Assembly: GCA_031278295.1 (NCBI GenBank)
Contig: JAITKQ010000053.1
Location: 1-8,485, forward strand
Direction of reading: 5' to 3'
DNA from: Spirochaetaceae bacterium
GTDB lineage: Bacteria; Spirochaetota; Spirochaetia; Treponematales; Breznakiellaceae
DNA: 8,485 bases
A program made the position numbers and the translations under genes. This document shows positions 1 through 6,531 of this stretch, piece after piece. The notes beneath the pieces were generated by a model. It did not search any database. It saw only the letters and a program-made list of their open reading frames with translations, and was not told the origin of the DNA. The first letter of the stretch is position 1. Every line of letters begins with the position of its first letter.

Positions 1-6
1 GATGTG

Positions 7-15
7 TGGTATACT
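7..15 (+). promoter_or_regulatory. Possible extended -10 promoter element for the lipoprotein gene
   Basis: TGG followed by TATACT matches an extended -10 element (TGN plus a 5/6 match to TATAAT). It would place a transcription start near 22 and a leader of about 68 nt before the lipoprotein start at 90. Any -35 box would lie outside the window, so only half of the promoter can be judged. Confidence 0.3.
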
Positions 16-77
16 GTTGCGTGGAGTTCCGCGTGGCGCGGTGTATCGGAAGCCGCGTTAAATCAAACGGATCTTTT

Positions 78-84
78 GGAGGAA
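78..84 (+). promoter_or_regulatory. Shine-Dalgarno site that fixes the lipoprotein start
   Basis: GGAGGAA lies five bases before the ATG at 90. The same frame is open upstream to an ATG at 6, but that start has no such site. It would also put 28 residues, including charged ones, in front of a normal signal peptide. The strong site therefore supports the start at 90. Confidence 0.8.
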
Positions 85-89
85 TACTT

Positions 90-1163
90 ATGAAAAAGAA
101 CAAAATAAGACAGTTTTACGCTATAGGAATGGCATGGTTCCTGCTCGCGGGTGTGGGCATCCTGTTTTCGGGGTGCGACCAGCTCCAGGCGATGCTGGGG
201 ATAGGCGGCGAGGAGGAAGGCGAGGAGGAAGGCGAGGATGACGAGGCGATAGCGTATAAGAGCTATTATGTGAAAGCCACCGGGAATGATAATAGCGCCG
301 GTACTAAGACGGCGCCCCTCGCAACGGTAACGGCGGCGTTGCAAAAGCTGGCAGCGGACTACGCGGCGGTGTCCCCCGCCTGGCCGAACGAAGAAAGCGG
401 GGGGATTGTTATTCTGGGCACGGTAAACGCCAAGCAGATTGACATAACCGGCGCGGGATACCCGCACATCGTCCTTGCCGGCGGCAGCGGGGCGGCAGCG
501 GGGACATTGGCCCTGTCGGAGGCGGCGGCGGACTACCTCTTAATGGTGAGGGAGGGCGCGTCCGTGTCCCTGCGGAACATCACCTTAAAGGGCTGGAACA
601 CAGGCGGTGGCTCTGCGGCGGGCTTTGTCCGGGTGGGCATTCTCGGGACTAACACCGCCGACGGGACGCTCCGCCTTGAGTCAGGCGCGGTTGTCAAGGA
701 CAACAATACCGAGGGCACTAATGGCAGCGGGGTGGTGGTATACCACGGGCACTTCATCATGGAAGAGGGGAGTGAGATAAGCGGCAACACCGGCACTATC
801 TACGGCGGCGGCGTGTATGTGCATTACGGCGCAACGTTCACCATGAACGGCGGGACCATAAAGGGCAATAAAGCCGGGAACGGCTCCTACGGCGGCGGCG
901 GCGGGGTGTTTGTAGGAGGCGGCACGTTCACCATGAACGGCGGGACCATCAGCGGCAATACCGCTACCAACAGCGGCGGCGGCGTGTGGCTGGATAGCAC
1001 CGCCACATTCAGCAAGACGGGCGGCATTATTTACGGGAATGATGACGACGATGTCTTGAAAAACACTGCCACCAACGGCCACGCGGTTTACGTCGCCACC
1101 ACCCCGGCGACGAGCTACGACACCACGTTGGGGGAAACGGATAATTATCCGCCGACCCCGTAA
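90..1163 (+). CDS. Putative lipoprotein with right-handed parallel beta-helix repeats
   Basis: A 357-residue protein predicted to be exported and lipid-anchored. Residues 1-28 form a signal peptide (MKKNKIRQ, then a hydrophobic stretch) ending in LFSGC, a relaxed spirochete-type lipobox with Cys29 as the lipidated residue. An acidic linker (GEEEGEEEGEDDE, 40-52) follows. At about 59-75 is YYVKATGNDNSAGTKTAP, the usual opening of secreted beta-helix proteins of the pectin-lyase-like fold. The body is built of coils of 27-30 residues. The equivalent hydrophobic position falls at about 194, 222, 250, 280 and 307, the clearest coils reading FTMNGGTIKGN and FTMNGGTISGN. I see no catalytic motif, so an adhesin, surface or glycan-binding role is only a guess. 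It is flanked by a terminator and appears to be transcribed separately from the ATPase operon. Similar repeat lipoproteins occur as large families in insect-gut treponemes. The fold is fairly certain; the function is unknown. Confidence 0.85.
   Translation: MKKNKIRQFYAIGMAWFLLAGVGILFSGCDQLQAMLGIGGEEEGEEEGEDDEAIAYKSYYVKATGNDNSAGTKTAPLATVTAALQKLAADYAAVSPAWPNEESGGIVILGTVNAKQIDITGAGYPHIVLAGGSGAAAGTLALSEAAADYLLMVREGASVSLRNITLKGWNTGGGSAAGFVRVGILGTNTADGTLRLESGAVVKDNNTEGTNGSGVVVYHGHFIMEEGSEISGNTGTIYGGGVYVHYGATFTMNGGTIKGNKAGNGSYGGGGGVFVGGGTFTMNGGTISGNTATNSGGGVWLDSTATFSKTGGIIYGNDDDDVLKNTATNGHAVYVATTPATSYDTTLGETDNYPPTP
207..238 (+). repeat. 12-bp tandem repeat encoding an acidic linker
   Basis: The unit GGCGAGGAGGAA occurs twice exactly (207-218, 219-230), followed by a partial third copy (231-238). 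It encodes GEEE, GEEE and GED directly after the lipidated N-terminus. Because the unit is four whole codons, gain or loss of copies would change linker length and charge without a frameshift. Confidence 0.85.
834..960 (+). repeat. Direct repeat of one beta-helix coil, 90-bp period
   Basis: Positions 834-859 and 924-949 are identical over 26 bases. Similarity continues to 870 and 960 with two differences. The 90-base period equals exactly 30 residues, one coil of the helix (TFTMNGGTI at residues 249-257 and 279-287). Such near-identical in-frame coils can expand or shrink by recombination. Between them is a run of GGC triplets (891-902) coding for glycines. Confidence 0.85.
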
Positions 1164-1197
1164 ACCGGGGGCAGCGGGTAAACAAGTAACAAGGGAG

Positions 1198-1235
1198 AAC
1201 GGGCCGTCCGGCTTGCGCCGGACGGCCCGTTTTTT
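1198..1235 (+). terminator. Strong intrinsic terminator after the lipoprotein gene
   Basis: A perfect 15-bp stem (1198-1212 with 1217-1231) closes on a four-base TTGC loop. A run of T's (1230-1235) follows directly. The stem is very GC-rich and starts 35 bases after the lipoprotein stop codon. It should end the lipoprotein transcript and isolate it from the ATPase operon. Confidence 0.93.
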
Positions 1236-1426
1236 ATTCGCAGTGGGGTCTAATACCCCGCCCCTTGAGGCGCTTAGAATTAGCAACACCGACAAAAATT
1301 GGTAGTAAACCATTGCATCCTACCGCGTGATTGGTGCGCCGCAGAGCAGCTTGTCTTACAGAACTCGCCCGATACCCCATACCACGAAAAGGCCGAATCA
1401 AGCGCGGCATGGGCCTGGCGGCGTTC

Positions 1427-1555
1427 CAGGTAATTTTGTATTTACCGTTCTATCAATGCCGGCGTGTACGAAACGCGGGGATTGGAGGGGCGCGAAGCGT
1501 TCGCGCGAAGCCCGGTTTCCGGCACGAAGTGCCGGAAATGCGCCCATATTACCTG
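1427..1555. repeat. Nested inverted-repeat structure, possibly a short interspersed element
   Basis: Four inverted repeats are nested here. The outer pair is CAGGTAAT (1427-1434) with ATTACCTG (1548-1555), a perfect 8-bp match. Inside it GGGCGC (1488-1493) pairs with GCGCCC (1540-1545). Within that are two perfect hairpins: GCGCGAA-gcg-TTCGCGC (1490-1506) and TTTCCGGCAC-gaa-GTGCCGGAAA (1516-1538). The first hairpin overlaps the GGGCGC arm, so the two would be alternatives. No T-run follows, which argues against a plain terminator. The form suggests a REP-like or MITE-like palindromic element, or a structured RNA. Only one copy is visible, so its repeat nature is inference. Confidence 0.45.
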
Positions 1556-1564
1556 AAGAATTTT

Positions 1565-1587
1565 TGTAAATGTAAAACCGCTGTAAA
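1565..1587 (+). promoter_or_regulatory. Three TGTAAA copies just upstream of the ATPase promoter
   Basis: TGTAAA occurs at 1565-1570, 1571-1576 and 1582-1587, ending 12 bases before the -35 box. This could be an operator for an activator or an UP-like AT-rich element. In such AT-rich DNA chance is also possible, and no regulator can be named. Confidence 0.25.
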
Positions 1588-1599
1588 ATAGCCTTTAGC

Positions 1600-1628
1600 T
1601 TGACTTTTTTTGCAAGTAGACGTTTAAT
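1600..1628 (+). promoter_or_regulatory. Sigma70-type promoter of the V-ATPase operon
   Basis: TTGACT (1600-1605, 5/6 to TTGACA) and TTTAAT (1623-1628, 5/6 to TATAAT) are separated by exactly 17 bases. Transcription would start near 1635, leaving a leader of about 48 nt before the atpE start at 1683. It is the best promoter match in the intergenic region and is positioned correctly for the operon. Confidence 0.7.
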
Positions 1629-1673
1629 TTAAAAGTAACACCGTATTTTATGACTCCGATACCATTCGGAAAA

Positions 1674-1679
1674 GAGGAG
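1674..1679 (+). promoter_or_regulatory. Shine-Dalgarno site that fixes the atpE start
   Basis: GAGGAG precedes the ATG at 1683. An in-frame ATG 33 bases earlier (1650) has no Shine-Dalgarno site and lies only about 15 bases after the predicted transcription start. The start at 1683 also gives the N-terminus MDIQLQEFIEKIKKDGI, which fits the family. Confidence 0.7.
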
Positions 1680-1682
1680 CTT

Positions 1683-2282
1683 ATGGATATACAACTGCAA
1701 GAATTTATCGAAAAAATAAAGAAAGACGGAATCGAGCAGGCATCGGGAGAGGCTGCCCGCATCAGGACGGATGCTGAGGCGGAGGCAAAACGGATAGTCG
1801 ACTCTGCCGTTAAAGAGGCCGCAAGCGTTGCGGAAAAGGCAAAACAGGATGCGGAACGCTTTGAAAGGACGGTGATGGCGGCGCTTGGGCAGGCGTCCCG
1901 TAACCTGATTCTGTCGTTCAAGGGCGAAATCGAAGCGATTTTGGACAAAATCATCGTCAAAAATATAGAGGCGGCCTTTACCGATGACACGTTGAAGGCG
2001 CTTATCCCGGAAGTTGTTAAAGGGCTAAGTTCCGGCAAGGAAACCGTTGATGTGATTTTGAATGAAAACCAGCTTAAATCGCTGGAAAATTGGGCCCGCG
2101 GCGCACTTCAGGCGGAAATAGCCAAAGGACTCGAGATAAAAGCGGGCAAAAACCTTGCGGCGGGCTTCAGGGTTGCCCTGAAAGACGGTTCCGCGTACTA
2201 TGATTTTTCCGCCCCGGCGGTTGCCGAGGCGCTTGCCGCTTACCTCAACCCCCGCGTCGCGGAGATCGTAAAAGGAAATTAA
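1683..2282 (+). CDS. atpE: V-type ATP synthase subunit E (peripheral stalk)
   Basis: A 199-residue soluble protein, the expected size for subunit E, which links the A/B head to the membrane stator as part of the peripheral stalk. Residues 5-75 are a long Ala/Lys/Glu-rich helix (for example ARIRTDAEAEAKRIVDSAV) of the coiled-coil type, typical of stalk subunits. The rest is a globular domain ending with GFRVALKDGSAYYDFS (161-176) and an AYLNPRVAEIV tail, which resembles treponemal E subunits. It is first in the operon, preceded by a good promoter, and ends three bases before the next start. No partner subunit G/H gene lies beside it, although E normally pairs with G in other V/A-ATPases. Identity rests on the coiled-coil architecture, the C-terminal motif and the operon context. 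Confidence 0.88.
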   Translation: MDIQLQEFIEKIKKDGIEQASGEAARIRTDAEAEAKRIVDSAVKEAASVAEKAKQDAERFERTVMAALGQASRNLILSFKGEIEAILDKIIVKNIEAAFTDDTLKALIPEVVKGLSSGKETVDVILNENQLKSLENWARGALQAEIAKGLEIKAGKNLAAGFRVALKDGSAYYDFSAPAVAEALAAYLNPRVAEIVKGN

Positions 2283-2285
2283 AAA

Positions 2286-2855
2286 GTGTATTACTTTCTG
2301 ATAGCCCAATTGCCGTATTTGAACTACGGGGAGGCTCCGCCGATAAGCTCCGCGGCGTTCAAAGAATTGTGCAGGGGGTATTTACTGCCGGGGCACTTTA
2401 AACTGTTGCGCCACTGCGTCTGCGGTATGCCGGAGGGGGCGAATAGGACGGAAAAATTCCGCGCCGTGGATTCAGCCTTCATAAAAAAGTGGCGCAAACG
2501 GGAACGTACATTGACGCTGGCCCTGGCGCAGTCTCGCGCGGCCCGACTCAAAACGGAGGCCCCGCCGGCGGAACACTGGGACACGGACGCGGAGAATCAG
2601 GCAAAGGCCGCCGCGTCTATGGATAACCCGCTTGAGGCGGAGCTTTTCCTCGATAAAGGACGCTGGGACGCGGTTGAACAGTTACGGCAAAATGCGTACT
2701 TTAGCGTAAACGCCGTTTACGCCTATATGCTTAAGTTGCTGCTGATTGAACGCCGGGCCGCGTTCAACACGGAAAAAGGTTTTGCTGAATACAAGGCCTT
2801 GTACGCATCCATCATGGAAAAAGCTCCGGGCATAGGGGCGACAGGAGATAGTTAA
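2286..2855 (+). CDS. DUF2764 family protein of the V-ATPase operon
   Basis: A 189-residue, apparently soluble and largely helical protein with no signal peptide or membrane segment. It starts with GTG, eight bases after AAGGAA (2272-2277) and three bases after the atpE stop. It ends overlapping atpA by one base. The N-terminus YYFLIAQLPYL followed by PPISSAAFKELC, the middle NPLEAELFLDKGRWDAV (about 125-141) and the later AYMLKLLLIERRAAFN are what I recognise as the DUF2764 pattern. This family is found between atpE and atpA in Treponema, Chlamydia and Bacteroidetes-type operons. No biochemical role is established to my knowledge. Position and helical character suggest a structural or assembly subunit, possibly standing in for the missing subunit C; that is inference. 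It is the most divergent-looking protein of the operon. Confidence 0.8.
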   Translation: MYYFLIAQLPYLNYGEAPPISSAAFKELCRGYLLPGHFKLLRHCVCGMPEGANRTEKFRAVDSAFIKKWRKRERTLTLALAQSRAARLKTEAPPAEHWDTDAENQAKAAASMDNPLEAELFLDKGRWDAVEQLRQNAYFSVNAVYAYMLKLLLIERRAAFNTEKGFAEYKALYASIMEKAPGIGATGDS

Positions 2856-4627
2856 TGATCGGAACAAAAGGTGTAGTGGCCGCGGTAAACGGCAACATGG
2901 TCAATATCCGCTTCGATGGGCAGGTCTCCATGAACGAAGTAGGATTCATCCAAATAGGGGATAAAAAATTAAAGAGCGAGGTAATCCGTATACGCGGTGA
3001 TATATGCTCTCTGCAAGTTTTTGAGATGACGCGCGGGATCAGGGTCGGCGATGTTTGCGAGTTTAGCGGGAATATGCTTGCGGTGGAACTGGGGCCGGGG
3101 CTTTTGGGACAGGTTTTTGACGGGCTGCAAAACCCGCTGCCGAAACTGGCCAAACAGACCGGATACTTCCTTGAGCGGGGCGTTTACCTGGACCCGCTTC
3201 CGCTTGACAAGGCGTGGGACTTTAGCCCGGCTGTGAAGGCAGGGGATACCGTTTTGCGCGGCGATTGCCTGGGAACCGTGCCGGAAGGCGTTTTTAAGCA
3301 CAGGATCATGGTTCCGTTCAACATGTACAAGACCTACAAGGTCAAAACCATTGCCGGGGCGGGCGCTTACAAACTGAGGGACACGGTAGCCGAAATTGAA
3401 GACGAGACGGGCGAGGTCACAAAGCTGGGCATGAGCTTCTTTTGGCCTGTCAAACGCGCGGTTGACTGCTACGAGGAGCGTTACAAGCCCTCCGAGCCCA
3501 TGGTTACCCAGCTTCGTATCATAGATACATTCTTTCCGGTGGCGCGAGGCGGCACTTACTGCATTCCCGGGCCCTTCGGCGCCGGTAAAACGGTGTTGCA
3601 GCACTGCACCAGCAAGAACGCGGACGTTGACATCGTGATAATAGCGGCCTGCGGGGAGAGGGCGGGCGAGGTTGTCGAAGTTTTGAAGGAATTCCCGGAA
3701 CTTGAGGACCCGAAAACGGGAAAACCTCTGATGGAGCGGACGATTATCATCTGCAACACCTCTTCCATGCCGGTCGCGGCGCGCGAGGCTTCGTTGTACA
3801 CATCGGTAACGCTGGCCGAGTATTACAGGCAGATGGGGCTTAACGTGCTGCTGCTCGCCGACTCGACGAGCCGCTGGGCGCAGGCTTTGCGTGAAATGTC
3901 GGGCCGCCTTGAAGAGATACCGGGCGAGGAGGCCTTTCCCGCCTACCTCGAATCGACGATAGCCGGCTTCTACGAGCGGGCGGGAGTCGTGCGCCTGCGG
4001 GACGGCAGCCGGGGGTCAATTACGATAGGCGGCACGGTGTCGCCGGCAGGCGGCAACTTCGAGGAGCCTGTAACCCAGGCCACGCTCAAGGTTGTCGGCG
4101 CGTTCCACGGGCTTTCCCGTGAGCGGAGCGACGCCCGCAAGTACCCGGCCATACACCCGCTCGATTCCTGGTCCAAGTACGGCGGCATCATCAAAAATGA
4201 AAAGGTCAACTACGGCAGGAGGATACTGGCCCGCGGCATGGAGGTTGAGCAGATGATGAAGGTTGTCGGCGAGGAGGGCACGAGCATAGATGACTTTATC
4301 ATCTACCTGAAGGGGGAATTCCTTGACGCGGTGTACTTTCAGCAGAACTCGTTTGACGATGTTGACCAGGCGGCAAGCACGGAACGGCAGAAGTACGTTT
4401 ACAACCTGATCATCGCCATTTTGGGATCGAAATTCAGCTTTAATGCCAAAGACGAGGCGCGGCACTGGTTCAACCAGCTCCGGCAAAAATTCATAGACTA
4501 CAACTATTCCGCGATGGACAGCGACAGGTTCAAGAGCTTTGAGGCGGAACTTCGCGGTATGTTAAAAGAAAAATCTTCCGGTCTTGACGCGGCAGCGGAA
4601 AAATTATTGGCAGAGGCGGTAAAATAA
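2855..4627 (+). CDS. atpA: V-type ATP synthase catalytic subunit A
   Basis: The 590-residue ATP-hydrolysing or ATP-synthesising subunit; three copies alternate with B in the cytoplasmic head. An N-terminal beta-barrel domain (about 1-70) is followed by the extra non-homologous bulge region typical of V/A-type A subunits (about 110-190), then the nucleotide-binding domain and a helical C-terminus. Walker A is GPFGAGKT (239-246). The catalytic glutamate is E268 in ACGERAGEV. The Walker B strand is VLLLADSTSRWA with D336. SPAGGNFEEPVTQ (396-408) is another family signature. The length is normal. Walker A has Ala where eukaryotic V-ATPases have the redox-sensitive Cys. The start ATG overlaps the previous stop (TAATG) behind AGGAG at 2843-2847, so it is probably coupled to the DUF2764 gene. 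All catalytic residues are present and the enzyme should be active. Confidence 0.98.
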   Translation: MIGTKGVVAAVNGNMVNIRFDGQVSMNEVGFIQIGDKKLKSEVIRIRGDICSLQVFEMTRGIRVGDVCEFSGNMLAVELGPGLLGQVFDGLQNPLPKLAKQTGYFLERGVYLDPLPLDKAWDFSPAVKAGDTVLRGDCLGTVPEGVFKHRIMVPFNMYKTYKVKTIAGAGAYKLRDTVAEIEDETGEVTKLGMSFFWPVKRAVDCYEERYKPSEPMVTQLRIIDTFFPVARGGTYCIPGPFGAGKTVLQHCTSKNADVDIVIIAACGERAGEVVEVLKEFPELEDPKTGKPLMERTIIICNTSSMPVAAREASLYTSVTLAEYYRQMGLNVLLLADSTSRWAQALREMSGRLEEIPGEEAFPAYLESTIAGFYERAGVVRLRDGSRGSITIGGTVSPAGGNFEEPVTQATLKVVGAFHGLSRERSDARKYPAIHPLDSWSKYGGIIKNEKVNYGRRILARGMEVEQMMKVVGEEGTSIDDFIIYLKGEFLDAVYFQQNSFDDVDQAASTERQKYVYNLIIAILGSKFSFNAKDEARHWFNQLRQKFIDYNYSAMDSDRFKSFEAELRGMLKEKSSGLDAAAEKLLAEAVK

Positions 4628-5925
4628 TGGGTAAAGTATATAGCAAGATTGAATCGATAACCGGCAGCGTTATAACGGTCAGGGCGGATGGTATCCGTTA
4701 CGGCGACCTTGCCGAGGTTGACACGGCGTTTGGTACATCGCTTGCCGAAGTGAACAGGCTTTCGGAAGGTCTTGTGTCGCTACAGGTCTTTGCCGGCGGG
4801 CGCGGCATCTCGACCGGCGACACGGTGCGCTTTTTGGGGCATCCGATGGAGGTTAGTTTTTCCGACAACCTGATGGGGCGGGTGTTCAACGGCTCCGGCA
4901 GGCCCCGTGACGGCGGCCCGGAACTGCACGAAAACCTTATACCTATAGGCGGGCCTTCCGTCAACCCCTCCGAGCGCATAGTCCCCCGCAAGATGATACG
5001 CACCGGTATCCCGATGATAGATATGTTCAACACGCTCGTAGTCTCGCAAAAATTGCCGATTTTCTCGATCTCAGGCGAGCCTTACAACGACCTGTTGGCG
5101 CGTATCGCCATGCAGGCCGAGGTTGACGTGATCATTTTGGGCGGTATGGGCCTCAAATTCGACGATTACCTGTTTTTCAAGGACACGCTGGAGGATGGCG
5201 GGGCGCTGTCACGCACCGTGATGTTCATACACACCGCCTCGGACCCGACGGTAGAGTGCCTGATGGTGCCGGATATAGCTCTTGCCGTGGCCGAGCAGTT
5301 TGCGCTGCAAAAGAAGGACGTGCTCGTGCTGCTTACCGACATGACCAGCTTTGCCGACGCTATGAAGGAGATTGCGATCTCGCAGGAACAGGTGCCGTCC
5401 AACCGCGGCTACCCCGGCGACCTTTACAGCCAGCTTGCGGCCCGCTACGAAAAGGCGGTTGACTTCGAGACGGCGGGTTCCATAACGATACTTGGCGTCA
5501 CGACGATGCCGGGCGATGACGTTACCCACCCCGTGCCGGACAACACCGGCTACATCACGGAGGGCCAGTACTACCTGCGCGGCGGGCGGATCGAGCCTTT
5601 CGGGTCGTTGTCCCGCCTAAAACAGATGGTGAACGGCAAGACTCGCAAGGATCATCGCGCGATCATGGACGGCATGATAAAACTGTACTCTTACTACAAG
5701 GATACGCTGGAAAAGAAGTCGATGGGCTTTATGATGACGCCCTGGGACGGCAAACTGTTGAAGTATGGCGAGCGCTTCGAGAGGGAAATGATGGACCTGT
5801 CCGTCAACATTCCGCTTGAGCGTTCTCTCGATCTGGGCTGGGAAATACTTGCCGATTGCTTTAACCCGGAGGAAACGGGTATGCGGACAGAGCTTATCAA
5901 CGAATTCTGGCCCAAAGGCAGATAG
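4627..5925 (+). CDS. atpB: V-type ATP synthase subunit B (non-catalytic)
   Basis: A 432-residue partner of subunit A in the head, close to the usual B length. The P-loop is degenerate, as in all B subunits: IFSISGEPYNDLLARI (145-160) replaces GxxxxGKT, so it does not hydrolyse ATP. VPSNRGYPGDLYSQLAARYE (256-275) is the B-subunit signature region. SLSRLK (327-332) carries Arg330, the likely arginine finger that completes the active site of A, by analogy with the SLSR arginine of Enterococcus NtpB. The SGEPYN form of the degenerate loop (SGLPHN in many archaeal B proteins) marks the spirochete/chlamydia-type branch. The start overlaps the atpA stop by one base, with AGAGG at 4612-4616 ten bases upstream. 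This implies coupled production of A and B in the needed 1:1 ratio. Confidence 0.97.
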   Translation: MGKVYSKIESITGSVITVRADGIRYGDLAEVDTAFGTSLAEVNRLSEGLVSLQVFAGGRGISTGDTVRFLGHPMEVSFSDNLMGRVFNGSGRPRDGGPELHENLIPIGGPSVNPSERIVPRKMIRTGIPMIDMFNTLVVSQKLPIFSISGEPYNDLLARIAMQAEVDVIILGGMGLKFDDYLFFKDTLEDGGALSRTVMFIHTASDPTVECLMVPDIALAVAEQFALQKKDVLVLLTDMTSFADAMKEIAISQEQVPSNRGYPGDLYSQLAARYEKAVDFETAGSITILGVTTMPGDDVTHPVPDNTGYITEGQYYLRGGRIEPFGSLSRLKQMVNGKTRKDHRAIMDGMIKLYSYYKDTLEKKSMGFMMTPWDGKLLKYGERFEREMMDLSVNIPLERSLDLGWEILADCFNPEETGMRTELINEFWPKGR

Positions 5926-5928
5926 CTT

Positions 5929-6531
5929 ATGGCTAAACTAAAACTTACAAAGAACGAGTTAAAGAAGCAGAAGGATCAGCTCAAGATGTTTCAGCGTTAC
6001 CTGCCTACCCTCATGCTAAAAAAACAGCAACTACAGGCGGAGATTCGCGGCGTTGAGGCGCGAATCAACGAACTGCGCGAGGAAAAGGCGCGGCTGGACG
6101 AAAGTTTTAAGACGTGGATAGCGGTTTTTGGTGAAAAAGGCGTGTTTACAGCGGATATTTTACAAATAACGCGCGTTACCGTGCGGGAAGGCAACATAGC
6201 CGGCGTCCCTATCCCCATTTTCGAGGGCCTTGAGTTCGCGCTTGCCCGGTATGACTTGTTGAAAAAACCGCTGTGGCTGGATGCCGCCGTGTCAAACGTC
6301 AAAAAGGTTTTGGAAATCGACATGGAGGCGCGGACGCTGGAAGAACAGCAGCGCCGGCTTGAAAAAGAGCTGCGTACCACCACACAGCGCGTCAACCTGT
6401 TTGAAAAGATCAAGATACCGGAGGCGAAGGGCAACATCAAAAAGATTCAGGTCTACCTGGGCGACCAGCAGACGGCCGCGGTCGTGCGCGGCAAGATTTC
6501 CAAGCGTGGAATGGAGAGGGCAGCCGGATGA
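5929..6531 (+). CDS. atpD: V-type ATP synthase subunit D (central stalk)
   Basis: A 200-residue rotor-shaft protein that transmits rotation between the membrane ring and the A3B3 head. Both ends are long charged helices forming the antiparallel coiled coil of the shaft: about 5-60 (LTKNELKKQKDQLKMFQRYL onward) and about 125-175. Family signatures are GNIAGVPIPIFEG (88-100) in the middle and TTQRVNLFEKIKIPEAKGNI (151-170) near the C-terminus. The gene begins three bases after atpB with only a weak ribosome site (AAAGGC, 5914-5919), so re-initiation by ribosomes finishing atpB is likely. It overlaps atpI by four bases (ATGA). Length is ordinary for subunit D. No separate subunit F gene, the usual partner of D, follows it. 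Confidence 0.95.
   Translation: MAKLKLTKNELKKQKDQLKMFQRYLPTLMLKKQQLQAEIRGVEARINELREEKARLDESFKTWIAVFGEKGVFTADILQITRVTVREGNIAGVPIPIFEGLEFALARYDLLKKPLWLDAAVSNVKKVLEIDMEARTLEEQQRRLEKELRTTTQRVNLFEKIKIPEAKGNIKKIQVYLGDQQTAAVVRGKISKRGMERAAG

Larger units (their letters stand above)
1236..1599. other. Intergenic region without a convincing gene
   Basis: About 360 bases between the terminator and the ATPase promoter. Two overlapping short frames are open (1327-1569 and 1331-1591). Neither has a Shine-Dalgarno site, neither product is recognisable, and both run through the palindromic structure at 1427-1555, so I do not call them genes. A small hairpin, GGGGT-CTAAT-ACCCC, lies at 1245-1259. The stretch 1236-1426 shows nothing else I can name; it could be a decayed gene or insertion remnant. 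The last part (1556-1599) turns AT-rich towards the promoter. Confidence 0.6.

Noticed and set aside
6..89. Upstream extension of the lipoprotein frame to an ATG at 6
   Set aside because: It lacks a ribosome site and would put 28 residues ahead of a normal signal peptide, while GGAGGAA lies directly before the ATG at 90.
891..903. GGC triplet run as a phase-variable tract
   Set aside because: It is short and made of whole codons for glycine. Slippage by triplets would not switch the gene on or off.
681..1313. 210-codon open frame on the minus strand
   Set aside because: It lies antisense to the beta-helix lipoprotein and crosses its terminator. The product is a low-complexity shadow of the GC-rich repeats with no recognisable family.
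1327..1591. Two overlapping short open frames in the intergenic region (80 and 86 codons)
   Set aside because: No ribosome site, no recognisable product, and both pass through perfect hairpins, so they probably arise by chance in GC-rich DNA.
1650..1682. Earlier ATG start for subunit E
   Set aside because: There is no Shine-Dalgarno site before 1650, and it would give an almost leaderless start about 15 bases from the predicted transcription start. GAGGAG and family N-termini support 1683.
2969..3604. 211-codon minus-strand frame inside atpA
   Set aside because: It is entirely antisense to a conserved catalytic subunit, and its product resembles nothing known.
4016..4486. 156-codon minus-strand frame inside atpA
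   Set aside because: It is a shadow of the conserved C-terminal part of subunit A with no independent signals.
4771..5065. Degenerate P-loop of AtpB as a possible loss of function
   Set aside because: The loop (codons 145-151 of the protein, just after this stretch) is degenerate in all B subunits, which are non-catalytic by nature. The arginine finger region is intact.
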